Source: Pseudo-nitzschia pungens (taxonomy: Eukaryota > Bacillariophyta > Bacillariophyceae > Bacillariales > Bacillariaceae). Taken from it: DNA of 64,000 bases. Location: positions 2,542,001 through 2,606,000 of the forward strand of contig CM074764.1 of the NCBI GenBank assembly GCA_037355855.1. The letters run 5' to 3'. Within the stretch, counting starts at the first letter, position 1; each line of letters opens with the position of its first letter. Made by a program: the position numbers and the translations under genes. This document shows positions 33,310 through 45,111 of this stretch, piece by piece. The notes beneath the pieces are model-generated. The model did no database searches, was not told where the DNA came from, and was given only the letters and a program-made list of their open reading frames with translations.

Positions 33310-36300
33310 ATTTTCTGGTATGAGGTTTGATGGGGTGCCTTCCAATCCAAATCCCATCAATGCTTCTACTGTTTCTCCCTTTTTCCTCTCCGCCTCTTTC
33401 CCTGCTTCTCAATTTGTCCAATTAACTCTTCATGGAGACTCTCTTGCTGCTACGGATTCTGATAGTTTTGGACATCCTTTTCCCCAAGCTCCATCATCTA
33501 ATTCCACCATCATCACCTTCCAAAACATTGGACCCCAGCGTAGAGCTTCTTGTATGTCCAGGTCCAAGCACAACTCCCGTCAATTTGTCAAGAGCAACGC
33601 CAGTGTGGCGCTTTTTGCTGAGCATTGTTTGAATGAATCCAAACTCCTGCCCTGTGATCTTTTCAATCGGCGCATGAAGAATGTCTGTCCCTCAAGTTTT
33701 TCCTATCTTGCCAACAACAAGCATGAAGCTTCTGAATGCACATGGCTTCAGCCTGGAGGCACAGGTTTTTCCATTGACCAGCTGTTCAGTTCCCACAAGG
33801 TTGCTCATGGGGCTGATCCTTCCGGTCTTGGAAGATGGTCCTTTGTCAAGTTTCAGGGCAGGAATGGCTACACTGTCACCATGTTTTCTGCCTACTGCCC
33901 AGTTGAAAATGATAGGGATCTTGGCTCAGTCTGGAATCAACAGTACCGATACTTTCAAGCCGCTGAAAATCTTTTCAGTCCCAATCCATGCATTCTTTTT
34001 CACAGGGATTTGACTGCTGCCCTTCAGGCTTGTCTGGGGGCAGGTGACCAGGTCATTCTTGGGATTGATCAAAATGCTGATGTTAGGATTGATGGCTTGT
34101 CCTTTGAGCTCCAGGCTCTTGGTTTCAGAGAGGCCATTCTTACCCTTCATAGTCAGTCTTCTCCTCCTGCCACCCACAACAGAAACACTACCAGAACGCC
34201 AATTGATGCCATTTGGGTCTCTGAGAATGTTGATGTTCTCAGGGCTGGGTATTGTCCCTTTGGTGGTGCCCAGGGTATGGAATCTGACCATAGAATGCTC
34301 TGGATTGAAGTCTGTAATGGCAGCATCATGGGAAAACATTTGCCACCTCCTGTGAGCATCTCTCATTCCAAACTCCAGTCCTCCCACCCTCATCTGCGTC
34401 AACGGTATTTCAAGCGTGTGAGGCACAGCTTTCTCAAGGCTGGAGTGTTTTCTCTCCAAGCTAAGCTGGAGCACCTACTGGCTCAGTTTCAGTCTGGGGA
34501 TATTTCTGTGCGCGCTGATCTCATCAATACATACGAAGTCCTCAATGAAACCTCCACCTCTCTCCGGCTCTCTGTTGAACAAAACCTCTGCCACACTAGA
34601 GCTGGTTTGGTTCCATGGTCACCAAAGCTGCAAGTCTATCGTGATACAATTGACTTTTGGAGGCGTGTTGTTAAGCTGAGACAGGGTGTGTCCACCAGTC
34701 ATACTGTTTTGAAAAGGTTGGCCTGCAAGCTTTCTCTCTACAAAGGAGAACACAGTAATCTTTCCAGTGCTCTTCTCCATCTGAAACAAGCTTACAGGCA
34801 ATACCGGGCAGTGAAGAAATTGGCCCCCTCATGGAGAGACTCCTTCAATCAAGGCCTGGTGGATGCACTTCTTGCTGAAGGCAAGCCACACAACCAGAGT
34901 GCTTCCCAGATCCGTGCCAGGATGCGCAGGGAACGGCTTCAACGAGAACTTGGCCTTGCTGCTCGGTCTATTCGGGGACGTGTCAACAAGGCAGCAGTCT
35001 TGAGAGCTATTGCAGTTGGCCATGATGGTGTTGAACAGGTCTTGGAGTCCCAGTCTACTATGGTTCCAGCTATGGCTGAATCCAATGTCAGGCGTCAACA
35101 GCAGTGTCTTGGCACTCCTTCCATGCATCCCTCCTTCATTCAAGATTTTGGATACCTAGGCACTGCCCATGCTTCTGCTCATGTCCTTGATGGCACATAC
35201 ATTCCTCTTCCTGCCACTGACAAATACCTTTCTGAATTTCTGTCCTGTCTCAAAGTCCCTGACTCTATCCGGAGTTTGCCCCCCTTTGACTATTCAGTGT
35301 GTCCGGCTGACAATGCTGCTGCCTGGAAATGCCAGAGGGAACGCACAGCCAGTGAACCTTCTTGTTTGAGTTTTGCACACCACAAGGCTTTTGCTCTTGA
35401 TTCCCAGTTGAACAAGTTTGACACTCTCCTGAGATCCGTCCCATTGATTGTTGGCTTCTCTCCTTCTGCTTGGCAGGTCATCACGGATGTTGAGATCTTC
35501 AAGAAACCTGGTGAATATAGAGTGGATAAGATGAGGCTCATCCAGTTGATGTCTCCTGAGTTCCAAATCAACAACAAGATGATTGGCAGACGCATTCTAG
35601 CCTATGCTGAACTTGCCAATGCAGTGGCTGTTGATCAACATGGTAGCAGGAAACACCACAAGGCCATCAACACCTGCCTGAACAAGAAGCTCATATGTGA
35701 TGTGTTGCGGCAGAAGCGCAGATCTGGTGCTGTTGCTATGAATGATGCCAAGGGCTGTTATGATAGGATATCTCGTCCCATTGCAGGTCTCACTCTTCAG
35801 AGCTTTGGGGTTCCTGCTCATGTGTGTGAGGTTCTCCTGTCTACTCTGCAACGTGCCAAGCACCACATCAAAACTGGTTTTGGTCGGTCAGGCCCTGTGT
35901 ATGGTGATGAACCTGTTCCTCTCAGTGGTTGTGGCCAAGGCAATGGTATTGGTCCAACTCTTTGGGCTTTGGTGTCAACAATTGTCTTCCAAATGATGCA
36001 ACAGGCTGGGCATGGTGTCCATCTTGTCACTTCATTGTCACTGCAACTGGTTTCTCTTGTGGGTTTTGCTTTTGTGGATGACACAGATTTGTTTTGTGCT
36101 GGCTCTGATTCCTCAACCTCTGGTGAGGACTTGGCTGTTGACTTTCAGGAAGCTCTTGACCGATGGGCTGGTGGGATTATTGCCACTGGTGGTGCTATTG
36201 AACCTGCCAAATCCTTCTGTTATTTGATTGATTTCAAATGGAATGGATCCGGTTGGGACTATCGCTCAATTGCTGACATGCCTGGTGACTTCTCTGTTGC

Positions 36301-38269
36301 TGACAAAAATGGCAATCGAGCTACCCTGGATCGGTTTGAAGTTGACCATGCTGACAAGACCCTTGGGGTTTTTATCTCCATGGATGGCAATGAGGAAGCC
36401 CAGATTGCTCATATGAAGTCCCAGTCTCAGTCTTTTGGGTCTCAACTCAAGGCTTCCAAGTGTGAGAAGAGAGCCTCCCTCTACACCTTCAAGTATTCTT
36501 TCATGAAGTCTGTTGAATATCCCATGCCTGTCACTCAACTTGATGAGGCTACCTGGACTAAGATTATTCACCCAGCTCTTGTTCCTGTGCTGAATAAAGC
36601 AGGGATGTCACGGACATTTCCTAGACATGTGTTCTATGGTCCTTCCCTCTATCAAGGCTTTGGATTCATCCATCCATACCTCCTCCAAGAGTTCAGTCAT
36701 ATTGCCACTCTCTTTCAGGAATCTGTCAGGTCCTCCCAAACTGGTAGGATTCTCAGGCTAACTGCTGAGGCTCTCCGGCTTGAACTTGGATTCCCTCTTC
36801 ATCTTGGTGTCACACCCTATCATCCTTTTGCTTCATACGTCACTCCTTGCTGGTACAAACATGTGTGGAAATTCTTCTCTGTCCACCCTGTGAGCTTGGT
36901 TGAAGCCTTCCCAGATCTTCCTCTGCTACGTTCCAATGACTGTTATCTCATGCAGGCCTTTGTCAATGCTGGCTTCAGAGGTGCTGACTTGTCCCTCTTG
37001 AATCACATTCGAATGTCCCTCAAGGCTATTTCCCTTGCTGATATTTGTACTCCAGATGGGACAAGGCTTACCCCCATGGCTTTCCAGCTGACATCCTCCA
37101 ACTACTTGAGAGATCATCTTGACTGGCCTAGATGTCCTCCCCCACCTTGGCCTCCAGCAGCTCAGCGCATGTGGGTCAAGGCGCTTCAGACCTGTTTTCT
37201 TCCTCCGTGTCCACCCCCTGCAGCCAGGGCATTGACTCCTTCTTTTCACCTTGGGCATTGGCTCTCTCCCCAGACAGCTTCTCTTTGGCCTTGGTTTTTG
37301 TCTTTATCCACCAACAGAATATTCTCCAAAACTTCTACTGGCTGGATTGTGAGCACCTCCCAGGGCAGGGGCAGATACAGGGTCACTTCTGAAATCATTT
37401 CTGACAAACCAGCATGTGCTGTTGTGCTTGTCTGCCCTGTTATTTTTGGCCAAGTTGTACGCGTTGTTGGGTCCTCAGCCTTTGTTTCTGCACCTCCTGA
37501 TATGGATCCTCTGGAGTACAATCCATTTGATTCTCTTCCAGACTCCCCTGCAGATGCCTTTGATGCACTCTGTGAGTCTCCAAGGGTACTTCTCCACAAA
37601 TATTCCCTACCACAGGCTGGCTGTCAGCCCCTTGTTGATGCTATTGCGAGTGGTACTGCCAGTGCTGTCTGTGATGGTTCATTTGATCCGGACCTTCTAA
37701 GAGGCACTTCTGCTTTCATTCTGTCACCCAATACCTCCACCAAGTCTGCTTCATTGTTCCTCACTGGCTGTAATTTTGTCAGTGGATCCCCTGAGGATCA
37801 ATCATCCTATAGGAGTGAACTGGCAGGCATCATTGGGGTTCTCACCTGTTGCACTGCTCTGGTGAGTCTTTTTGATATTGCTTTTGGCTCTATCACCATT
37901 GCCCTGGATGGTGACACAGCTCTCAAACAGGCTCAGGGATCTTGGCCTTTGGTTATTTCCCAGAAGTCTTTTGATTATGTTTATGTCATCAGAAACATGA
38001 TTTCTGCCCTGCCAATTTCTGTGCACTTTCAGTGGGTTCAGGGACATCAAGCTGGACTCTTTCTTGATTGGTGGGCCCTTCGCAATCATCAGGTTGACAG
38101 CATGGCCAAGGCCTTTCTCTCTGCCCATAAAGCCTCTGCCCATCACTATCCCAGACTTGTGTTTGAGCCCTGGGCTTTTTCTCTCAATGGATGCAAGTGT
38201 TCAAGGTTTGATCAGAATGCTTTGCATGTTGCCATTTCGGGTCCTCCTCTTCTTCAATATTGGCAGACC

Positions 38270-38286
38270 CACCATGATATCCCCAT
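38270..38286 (+). repeat. Target site duplication of N2 (left copy)
   Basis: CACCATGATATCCCCAT is present here and at 40114-40130, flanking N2. It is 17 bp and perfect, or 18 bp if the next T is counted. The target is the ORF2 coding sequence of LINE-B. Confidence 0.93.
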
Positions 38287-40113
38287 TAATAATAATATAC
38301 TTATTTAAGTAGGAAAATCCACCGAAGGTGGTTAAAAGCTACTCAGTCTGTAACCAGACTTTATCGTCGCCTCAATTGAAGAGATGTTAGGCCCCAAGTT
38401 GTAGAACGACGCGTCGCCTCGACCATGGGGGATTTGGGCCCCAGGTTGTAAAGACGACTATTTTGCAAACAAACCTTGGTAAGAAACAGGAAAAAAAACA
38501 AACCAGTCCAAAGCACAACAGACACTGCTGTTGCAAAGCGTACAGGAGACGGGTAACAAGAACGTGAAAGGGAAAGACACAAGCAAAACTGTCCCTCCAA
38601 TGCTGGTATGCAGCATCCGTAATGCTAGTGGTCAGCTGACACAAGCAAAACCCTTCCTCAGATACATAGTATCAGTAATGCTAGTGGTCAGCGTACAAAA
38701 GCAAAACTCCTCTCTGGATGCTGGAGTGCAGCATCAGTAATGCGAGTAGTCAGCCCCAAACACATTCCTTACCACACACTCCTTACAATTCGTATGGTTC
38801 ACCGAAACACTAAGAGGCAGTGGAGCCTACTACCAAATTCGTAGAACGAACTTGCTCTCCTGTAGTAGCTTGGAAACACGGCCTTTAAGTGATAACACTT
38901 ATGAACCATCAGGGCTGTAGCCTTGAAAACAGGTGGCAGCTGTACTGTGAACTGGAGGGGTATATGTTGGTGGTGAAGCATTAAGTAACATGTACTTAGC
39001 GGCTTTGGGGCTTGGGTCAGAAAAACAGTAGGTCCATAATTGAAAACAATTATGGTCCAGCAGGGCAGTAGGCTTGAAAACAGGTCTCAGCTGTACTGTG
39101 AACTGGAGGGGTATATGTAGGTGGTGGTTCATTAAGTAAAGAATACTTAGCGACTTTGGGGCTTGGGTCAAAAAACAGGTGGACATAAGGAAATATCACT
39201 TATGGTCCGGCAGGGCAGTAGACTTGAAAACAGATGACAGTTGAAGAATGCATCTGAGAGGTATATGTAGGTAGGAGGGCCTTAAGCAAACTGTACTTAG
39301 CGGCTTTGGGGCTTGGGTCAGAAAATAGTAGGACCTTAAGCAAAAACACTTATGGTCCAGCAGGGCAGTAGACTTGAAAACAGATGACAATTATACTGTA
39401 CACCTGAGAGGTATATGTAGGTGGTGGAGCCTTAAGCAAACTGTACTTAGCGGCTTTGGGGCTTGGGTCAAAAAACAGTAGGACCATAAGCGAAAACGCT
39501 TATGGACCAGCAGGGCAATGGACTTGAAAACAGATGACAGCTGGAATTTCTTGTAGAAATATTCCTACAGTGGAAGGGGCTGTTGGTGAACTTCGACTTG
39601 AAAAGACTTAAGGGACTTAGCAAGGAACCTTGAAGAATGTAGAACGTTAAGTGGGAATCACTTAGGAAGCTTGGAAACAATGTAGAACATTAAGTATAAG
39701 ATATACTTAAGGGTCTTGAGGGTGGAGCTTGGAAACAGATCGAAGCAGCAGTAATTTACGTAAGACGGCGAAGCAATAGACATGTACGTTGTCGGTTTTG
39801 GTTTTGCGGTACGGTAGAATCTGTACGGGAATTGCTGTAGAAAATTATGTGTCGGTTTTGGTGCTGCTGCTGCTGCTGTTGCCGATCGGCGAGTGGTGAA
39901 TAGGCAACCAACTCAACCAAACAAAGCATCGAGCAACTGAACAAATAGCAGAATCAAAGAGGCGAGGTCGCTGTTAGTATGTGTAGGTCCTGGTTATGTG
40001 GTTGGGGGTGTTTAAGGGAGCGAGATATCGCATGGTAAATGTGTGTAGAAATCTACGTATTTTTAGTACTGGAACATCGGAACGTCGGACAAAATGCGCT
40101 TCGCGCAAATTGT
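38287..40113 (-). mobile_element. N2, complete non-autonomous LINE-like element
   Basis: On the minus strand N2 runs from ACAATTTGCGCG (40113) to an ATT tail (38287), 1.83 kb. It has the N 5' region with a CAG repeat patch, several 150-bp tandem units (about 38930-39540), the spacer and the 3' end with hairpins GTCTG/CAGAC and CCACC-TTC-GGTGG. It encodes no recognisable protein. Both ends and a perfect TSD are present, so it is a complete element and was mobilised in trans, most simply by an L-family or sister LINE enzyme. Confidence 0.9.
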
Positions 40114-40989
40114 CACCATGATATCCCCATTCCACAACCTGTTTTGAGTTCCATCCATTGGTGTGCCCATCTGTCTGCCTTCAAGCGTCTACCTCCTGGC
40201 ATGCAACGGTGGTTTGTCAAGTTTGCTTCTTGCAGTATTGGTGTTGGTAACCAACTCCTTCACTACCAGTATCAGGATCACTCCAGGTGCCCATTGTGTG
40301 ATGCAGACAACGAGAAGGTGTCTCATGTGCTCTCCTGCAAGGATCCTGGGGCTGTCAGGCACAGTGTGTCTGCCTTCAAGGGTCCCCTGCAGAAGAGGCT
40401 TGAAGTTGAACAAACTGATCCATCATTGGTTGTTGCCATTGTGGATCTCCTCACCAGAGTTCGGAAGGGCCAGAGAATTTATCCATCATCCTACTCACTT
40501 GCAATTGCGTCTGCTGTCAGGGCACAGAGGACTATTGGCTGGCACAACTGGCTTCTTGGGAGGTGGTCGCCTCGCTGGTACCAAATCCAGGCTGACTACT
40601 ACTCCCACATTGGAAGCAAGCGCTCTCCCAAACGATGGGCCACAGCTATCATCCATCAGTTCTTTCTTACCTCCTGGGATCTTTGGACATATAGGAATGA
40701 ACGACTCCATGGTCCTGGGGGTACCCTTGATGCTGAACAACACCAATCTCTTGATGCTTCCATCTCCTCTGAATTGGCCATTGGTGCAGCTGGTGCACTT
40801 CCCCAGTCACACTCCCTTTTACAAACCTCTTTCCAAGTCCTACAAGGTTACACCCTGACTGCCAAGAGGCAGTGGCTTGCAACCATCCACCTTGCCAGGA
40901 AGCAGTATGCAGCGCCTGTCCAACCAGTGCAGCCATACCAACGAGAGGCTGCTCTCCTCAGAGCCTGGCTTACTGGACCTCAGGGTTGA

Positions 40990-41288
40990 TTACACTTTGT
41001 ACCTTGGTCTTTGTCTTCTGTTCTTGCTTCTTATCTTGTCATTTACCTTTTGATACTGGACCTTATCCCAATATCTCCATTCCCATCTCACTTTCTCTCA
41101 CGTCCCTATTTTGTGGGACTTGTTTGTCTTTTTCCCTGCTTGATCTTCAAGGTTTGTTTGAAAAATTTGTCGTTCTACCACTTGGGGTCCTGACTCTTTG
41201 ATGGAGGCGACGTTAAAGTCTGGTTACAGACTGAGTAATTTAGTTTCACCTTTGGTGATTAAAGTTATTTAAATACGTATATTATTAT
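40990..41288 (+). other. LINE-B 3' UTR and ATT tail
   Basis: This follows the ORF2 stop and contains the L-family 3' signature: GGAGGCGACG, hairpin GTCTG-GTTA-CAGAC, hairpin TCACC-TTT-GGTGA, TTTAAATACGTA and a short ATT tail. Directly after the tail another L 3' UTR (LINE-E) resumes at the same alignment position as TATCCTGTCCCATCCC, so B is inserted in E. Confidence 0.88.
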
Positions 41289-41538
41289 CCTGTCCCATCC
41301 CTTTTGATACTGGTTTGAATCCCAATATCATCCCATCTCACTTTCTCTCAAGTCCCTATTTTGTGGGACTTGTTTGTCTTTTTCCCTGCTTGATGTTCAA
41401 GGTTTGTTTGAAAATTTGTCGTTCTGCCACTTGGGGTCCTGACTCTCTGATGGAGGCGACGTTAAAGTCTGGATACAGACTGAGTAATTTAGTTTCACCT
41501 TTGGTGATTAAAGTTATTTAAATACGTATAATATTATT
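41289..41538 (+). mobile_element. LINE-E, 3' UTR fragment of an older L copy
   Basis: About 250 bp of L 3' UTR in plus orientation lie between the tail of B and LINE-G. The fragment starts in mid-UTR because B sits there, and it ends with a tail AATATTATT. The rest of E should lie left of the window, beyond the 5' end of B. Its stem reads GTCTGGATACAGAC, a small variant. Confidence 0.82.
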
Positions 41539-42862
41539 CAAAACAGTATGACTGGTGGACACACCCTGCCTCAACCTAACAACACGCCTCCAAAAGTCAA
41601 TTGTATCACGATAGACTTGCAGCTGTGGTGACCATGGAACCAAACCAGCTCTAGTGTGGCAGAGGTTTTGTTCAACAGAGAGCCTGAGAGAGGTGGAGGT
41701 TTCATGGAGGACTTCGTATGTATTGATGAGATCAGCGCGCACAGAAATATCCCCAGACTGAAACTGAGCCAGTAGGTGCTCCAGCTTAGCTTGGAGAGAA
41801 AACACTCCAGCCTTGAGAAAGCTGTGCCTCACACGCTTGAAATACCGTTGACGCAGATGAGGGTGGGAGGACTGGAGTTTGGAATTAGAGAGGCTCACAG
41901 GAGGTGGCAAGATGTTTTCCCATGATGCTGCCATTACAGACTTCAATCCAAGAGCATTCTATGGTCAGATTCCATACCCTGGGCACCACCAAAGGGACAG
42001 TACCCAGCCCTGAGAACATCAACATTCTCAGAGACCCAAATGGCATCAATTGGCGTTCTGGTAGTGTTTCTGTTGTGGGTGGCAGGAGGAGAAGACTGAC
42101 TATGAAGGGTAAGAATGGCCTCTCTGAAACCAAGAGCCTGGAGCTCAAAGGACAAGCCATCAGACCAAACATCAGCATTTTGATCAATCCCAAGAATGAC
42201 CTGGTCACCTGCCCCCAGACATACCTGAAGGGCAGCAGTCAAATCCCTGTGAAAAAGAATGCATGGATTGGGACTGAAAAGATTTTCAGCTGCTTGAAAG
42301 TAGCGGTACTGTTGATTCCAGACTGAGCCAAGATCCCTATCATTTTCAACTGGGCAGTAGGCAGAAAACATGGTGACAGTGTAGCCATTCCTGCCCTGAA
42401 ACTTGACAAAGGACCATCTTCCAAGACCGGAAGGATCAGCCCCATGAGCAACCTTGTGGGAACTGAACAATTGGTCAATGGTAAAAACCTGTGCCTCCAG
42501 GCTGAAGCCATGTGCATCCAGAAGCTTCATGCTTGTTGTTGGCAAGATAGGAAAAACTTGAGGGACAGACATTCTTCATGCGCCGATTGAAAAGATCACA
42601 GGGCAGGAGTTTGGATTCATTCAAACAATGCTCAGCAAAAAGCGCCACACTGGCGTTGCTCTTGATAAATTGACGGAAGTTGTGCTTGGACCTGGACATA
42701 AAAGAAGCTCTACGCTGAGGACCAATGTTTTGGAAGGTGATGATGGTGGAATTAGATGATGGAGCTTGAGGAAAAGGATGACCAAAACTATCAGAATCCT
42801 TAGCAGCAAGAGAGTCTCCATGAAGAGTTAATTGGACAAATTGAGGAGCAGGGAAAGAGGGG
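41539..42862 (-). pseudogene. LINE-G ORF2 N-terminal part (endonuclease), degenerate
   Basis: On the minus strand this encodes part of L ORF2, from the segment QFVQLTLHGDSLAAKDSD through the APE endonuclease (GIDQNAD, SDHR) to RQGVSTSHTVL. The frame is broken by small indels, for example near 42490 and near 41945, where frames change. The right edge (42862) is the Gypsy insertion and the left edge (41539) is the tail of E. The coding sequence continues on the other side of the Gypsy at 59452. G is the oldest visible layer. Confidence 0.87.
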
Positions 42863-43134
42863 TGTGACATGCTAGCGTAGCAAGCATGAATCACGATTAA
42901 ATAATTAACCGAATCCCACATACGAGCCGACCGGTGTTTGAATACAAATATTCAAACTGTACGCCGGGCGCTCCAGCAATGCATGTGCGCCGTTATTCAA
43001 ATAGTAGCAAGGCGCGCTCGTGTGTATTCAAACACTCATTCAAACGTTCACACGAAAACCAAAATGCTCTTTTAAGAGTTAACGATTAGTCACTTTTTTT
43101 ATACTACTCCAATTTTTCTACCTTAGAGTGTAAC
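42863..43134 (+). repeat. Gypsy 5' LTR
   Basis: This direct repeat pairs with 59179-59451. It starts TGTGACATGCTAGC and ends GAGTGTAAC. It contains the AT-rich block TACAAATATTCAAAC and a run of T's near 43096. The sequence directly after the LTR is TCAGTAATTACTG, which contains the perfect palindrome CAGTAATTACTG (43136-43147); no TGG-type primer binding site is seen. Confidence 0.93.
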
Positions 43135-43251
43135 TCAGTAATTACTGTTTATCTTCAACGTAGGAAAACAGTAGAATTCAGTACTGAACCAAAACAATCG
43201 AATAAACAATCCCTATCCTCAACAACAGAGGCAAGTTGTATCTCCAACAAG
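43135..43251 (+). other. Gypsy leader
   Basis: This 117-bp leader lies between the 5' LTR and the gag ATG. It starts with the palindrome CAGTAATTACTG at the place expected for the primer binding site. No uORF or known motif is seen. Confidence 0.75.
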
Positions 43252-43252
43252 A

Positions 43253-43272
43253 TGACTGGTATCTACAGAGAT
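43253..43272 (+). repeat. Target site duplication of LINE-C (left copy)
   Basis: TGACTGGTATCTACAGAGAT occurs here, just before the 5' end of LINE-C, and again at 54205-54224 after its ATT tail. It is perfect over 19-20 bp; the first T cannot be told apart from the tail. The target is the start of Gypsy gag. Confidence 0.95.
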
Positions 43273-45111
43273 ACAATTTTGCGACGCGCGATTTTGTCCG
43301 ACGTTCCGATGTTCCAGTACTTAAAACACGTAGATTTCTACACAACTTTCCCCTTTGATATCTCACTCACTTCTAAAGCTCCTACAACAAAACCAAGCAC
43401 TACACCTATCAACAGAGACCTCCCCTATCTGATTCTGCTGTTTGTTTGGCTGCTCCTTGCTTCCTTTGGTTGCTGTGGTTGCTTGTTTCCTCTGCCGGTC
43501 GGTCGATCGATTCGGCAACAACACCAGCACCAACACGAAAACAAGGACACATAATTTCCTACAGTGGTTCCAGTACTATTTCTACAGCTGCTTCTGTTCC
43601 GCTTTGTCTCCGAGCTCGGTTTTTTTGATCTGTTTTCAAGCTACCTTATTATTTAACGCTATACAGTCTTTCAAGCCCCTTAAGTGATACCCACTTAACG
43701 TTCTACATTCTTCAAGGTTCCTTGCTGAGTTCCCTAAGTCTTTTCAAGTTGAAGTTGTCGAACACATATACACCCCCCCTTCTAGAAGGTTCCTCCTCGC
43801 TGATCCTTAAGTCCTTGCAAGTTCGCGCGAGCATATCTTCCAGTTCCCCCTTTATTTTCAAGCCCATTGCCCACTACTCCTTAAGTGTTTCTCACTTAAG
43901 AGTACCCCTGTTTCCTAGCCAAGCCCCCTAGTCCCTAAGTTTTTTCGCTTAAGGCTCCCCCTACTACACCTGTTTTCAAGCCAAGACCAACCGATCCCTA
44001 AGTACCTCCTACTTATTGCACTCTTGTTTCCAAGACTACAGCTACTACCGCCCCTTGTTTTCAAGACTACAATTCCCCTGGTCCCTAAGTGTTCGCGAGT
44101 TCCCTGATCCCTAAGTGTTTTCGCTCTTAAGCAACCCCAACTTGAACTTCAAGTTCGACACTGTTTTCAAGACACAAGCCTCCCCCTGGTCCCTAGGTGT
44201 TTCTACTAAAGCCCCTGTTTTCAAGCAAGCAGCTTCCCTGGTCCCTAAGTGTCTCGCTCAAGGTCCCTGTTTTCAAGCCAATTGCCCCTGGATACTGTTT
44301 CCACTTATAAGTACTTGCGAGTTCGAACTTCAAGTTCCCTCCTGAGCCTTTTAAGTGTGCCCTGCCATAGATATCCCCCGGTCCCTAAGTGTTCCTACTA
44401 AAGCCCCCCCCCTACGTAACTTCTACAGGGCCAAAAGCAGTACTTCTATTCCATTTGCCCGCAACTCCTGACAGAACTACCAGAATTTTCCCTGTAGAAT
44501 CTACTCGATTTGCAGTGGTCTCTACTACAGCCCCTGTTTTCAAGCTACTAACTTCCCTGGGGGCTGCTATATCTCAATTCGAATCATATCTGATTCGAAA
44601 TTTCAAGCCAGTGGGCTGCAGTATTTCAATTCCAATTCGATTCATATCTGACTCGACATTTTTCAAGCCTACACAAGTACGATTTGCAGAGTTCCAGGCA
44701 GCGCTCCGAGCCTACACGAGTACAAGCCAAGCCTACACGATTTGCAGAGTTCTTCGCGTGCAGAGTTTTTGTGCTCCAAGTGTGAGACAAATTTTGCTCG
44801 TTTTTTAGCAAAAATTTCACGATTTGCAGTGGTCTACTGGAGTTTCGAAATTCTGTAACTCCAGAGCACCTCTGTGGGTTTCGAGCGTGACTCTTCTGGT
44901 AGTGCTCCAGCCTTTTCTTTTGGTTCCCCTGGAATTTTTCCTTGTTCAGACCAACATTGGACCTGTTGTTGCTGCTGTATCCTGTTCCCCAGCATACAAC
45001 CTATCACTCAACTGGTGCTTTTCAGTTTGTTGATTTGCCCTCAACCGGTGCTTCTCCTGCCCCGGCCTTTGTCATCACCTGGCACTTTTACATCCCAGAG
45101 CAGTGCCCACC
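43273..45111 (+). promoter_or_regulatory. LINE-C 5' UTR with hairpin array
   Basis: The 5' UTR begins with a small terminal hairpin (TTGCG-ACG-CGCGA). It then carries a series of perfect short stems, such as TTAAGTG-ATACC-CACTTAA (43680-43698) and CTTAAGTG-TTTCT-CACTTAAG near 43880-43902. A block with repeated CCCTAAGTGT and TTTTCAAG motifs follows (about 44040-44300). A segment found only in this copy (44521-44819) lies between two copies of CGATTTGCAGTGGTC. One unit of the array seen in A and B (about 45005-45090) precedes ORF1. An internal promoter is expected in a LINE 5' UTR, but no specific promoter element can be named. Confidence 0.75.

Larger units (their letters stand above)
33302..40989 (+). 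pseudogene. LINE-B ORF2, open frame split by N2
   Basis: ORF2 starts at ATG 33302, overlapping the ORF1 stop, and is open without error to 38286. There N2 (38287-40113) is inserted. The frame resumes after the duplicated target and runs to TGA 40987-40989. Apart from N2 the coding sequence is complete, with endonuclease motifs GIDQNAD and SDHR, RT boxes NDAKGCYDRI and FVDDTDLF, RNase H motifs, and the C-terminal CPLCDADNEKVSHVLSC. N2 cuts just after RNase H, before the Cys/His motif. ORF2 was therefore probably intact when N2 landed. Confidence 0.92.
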
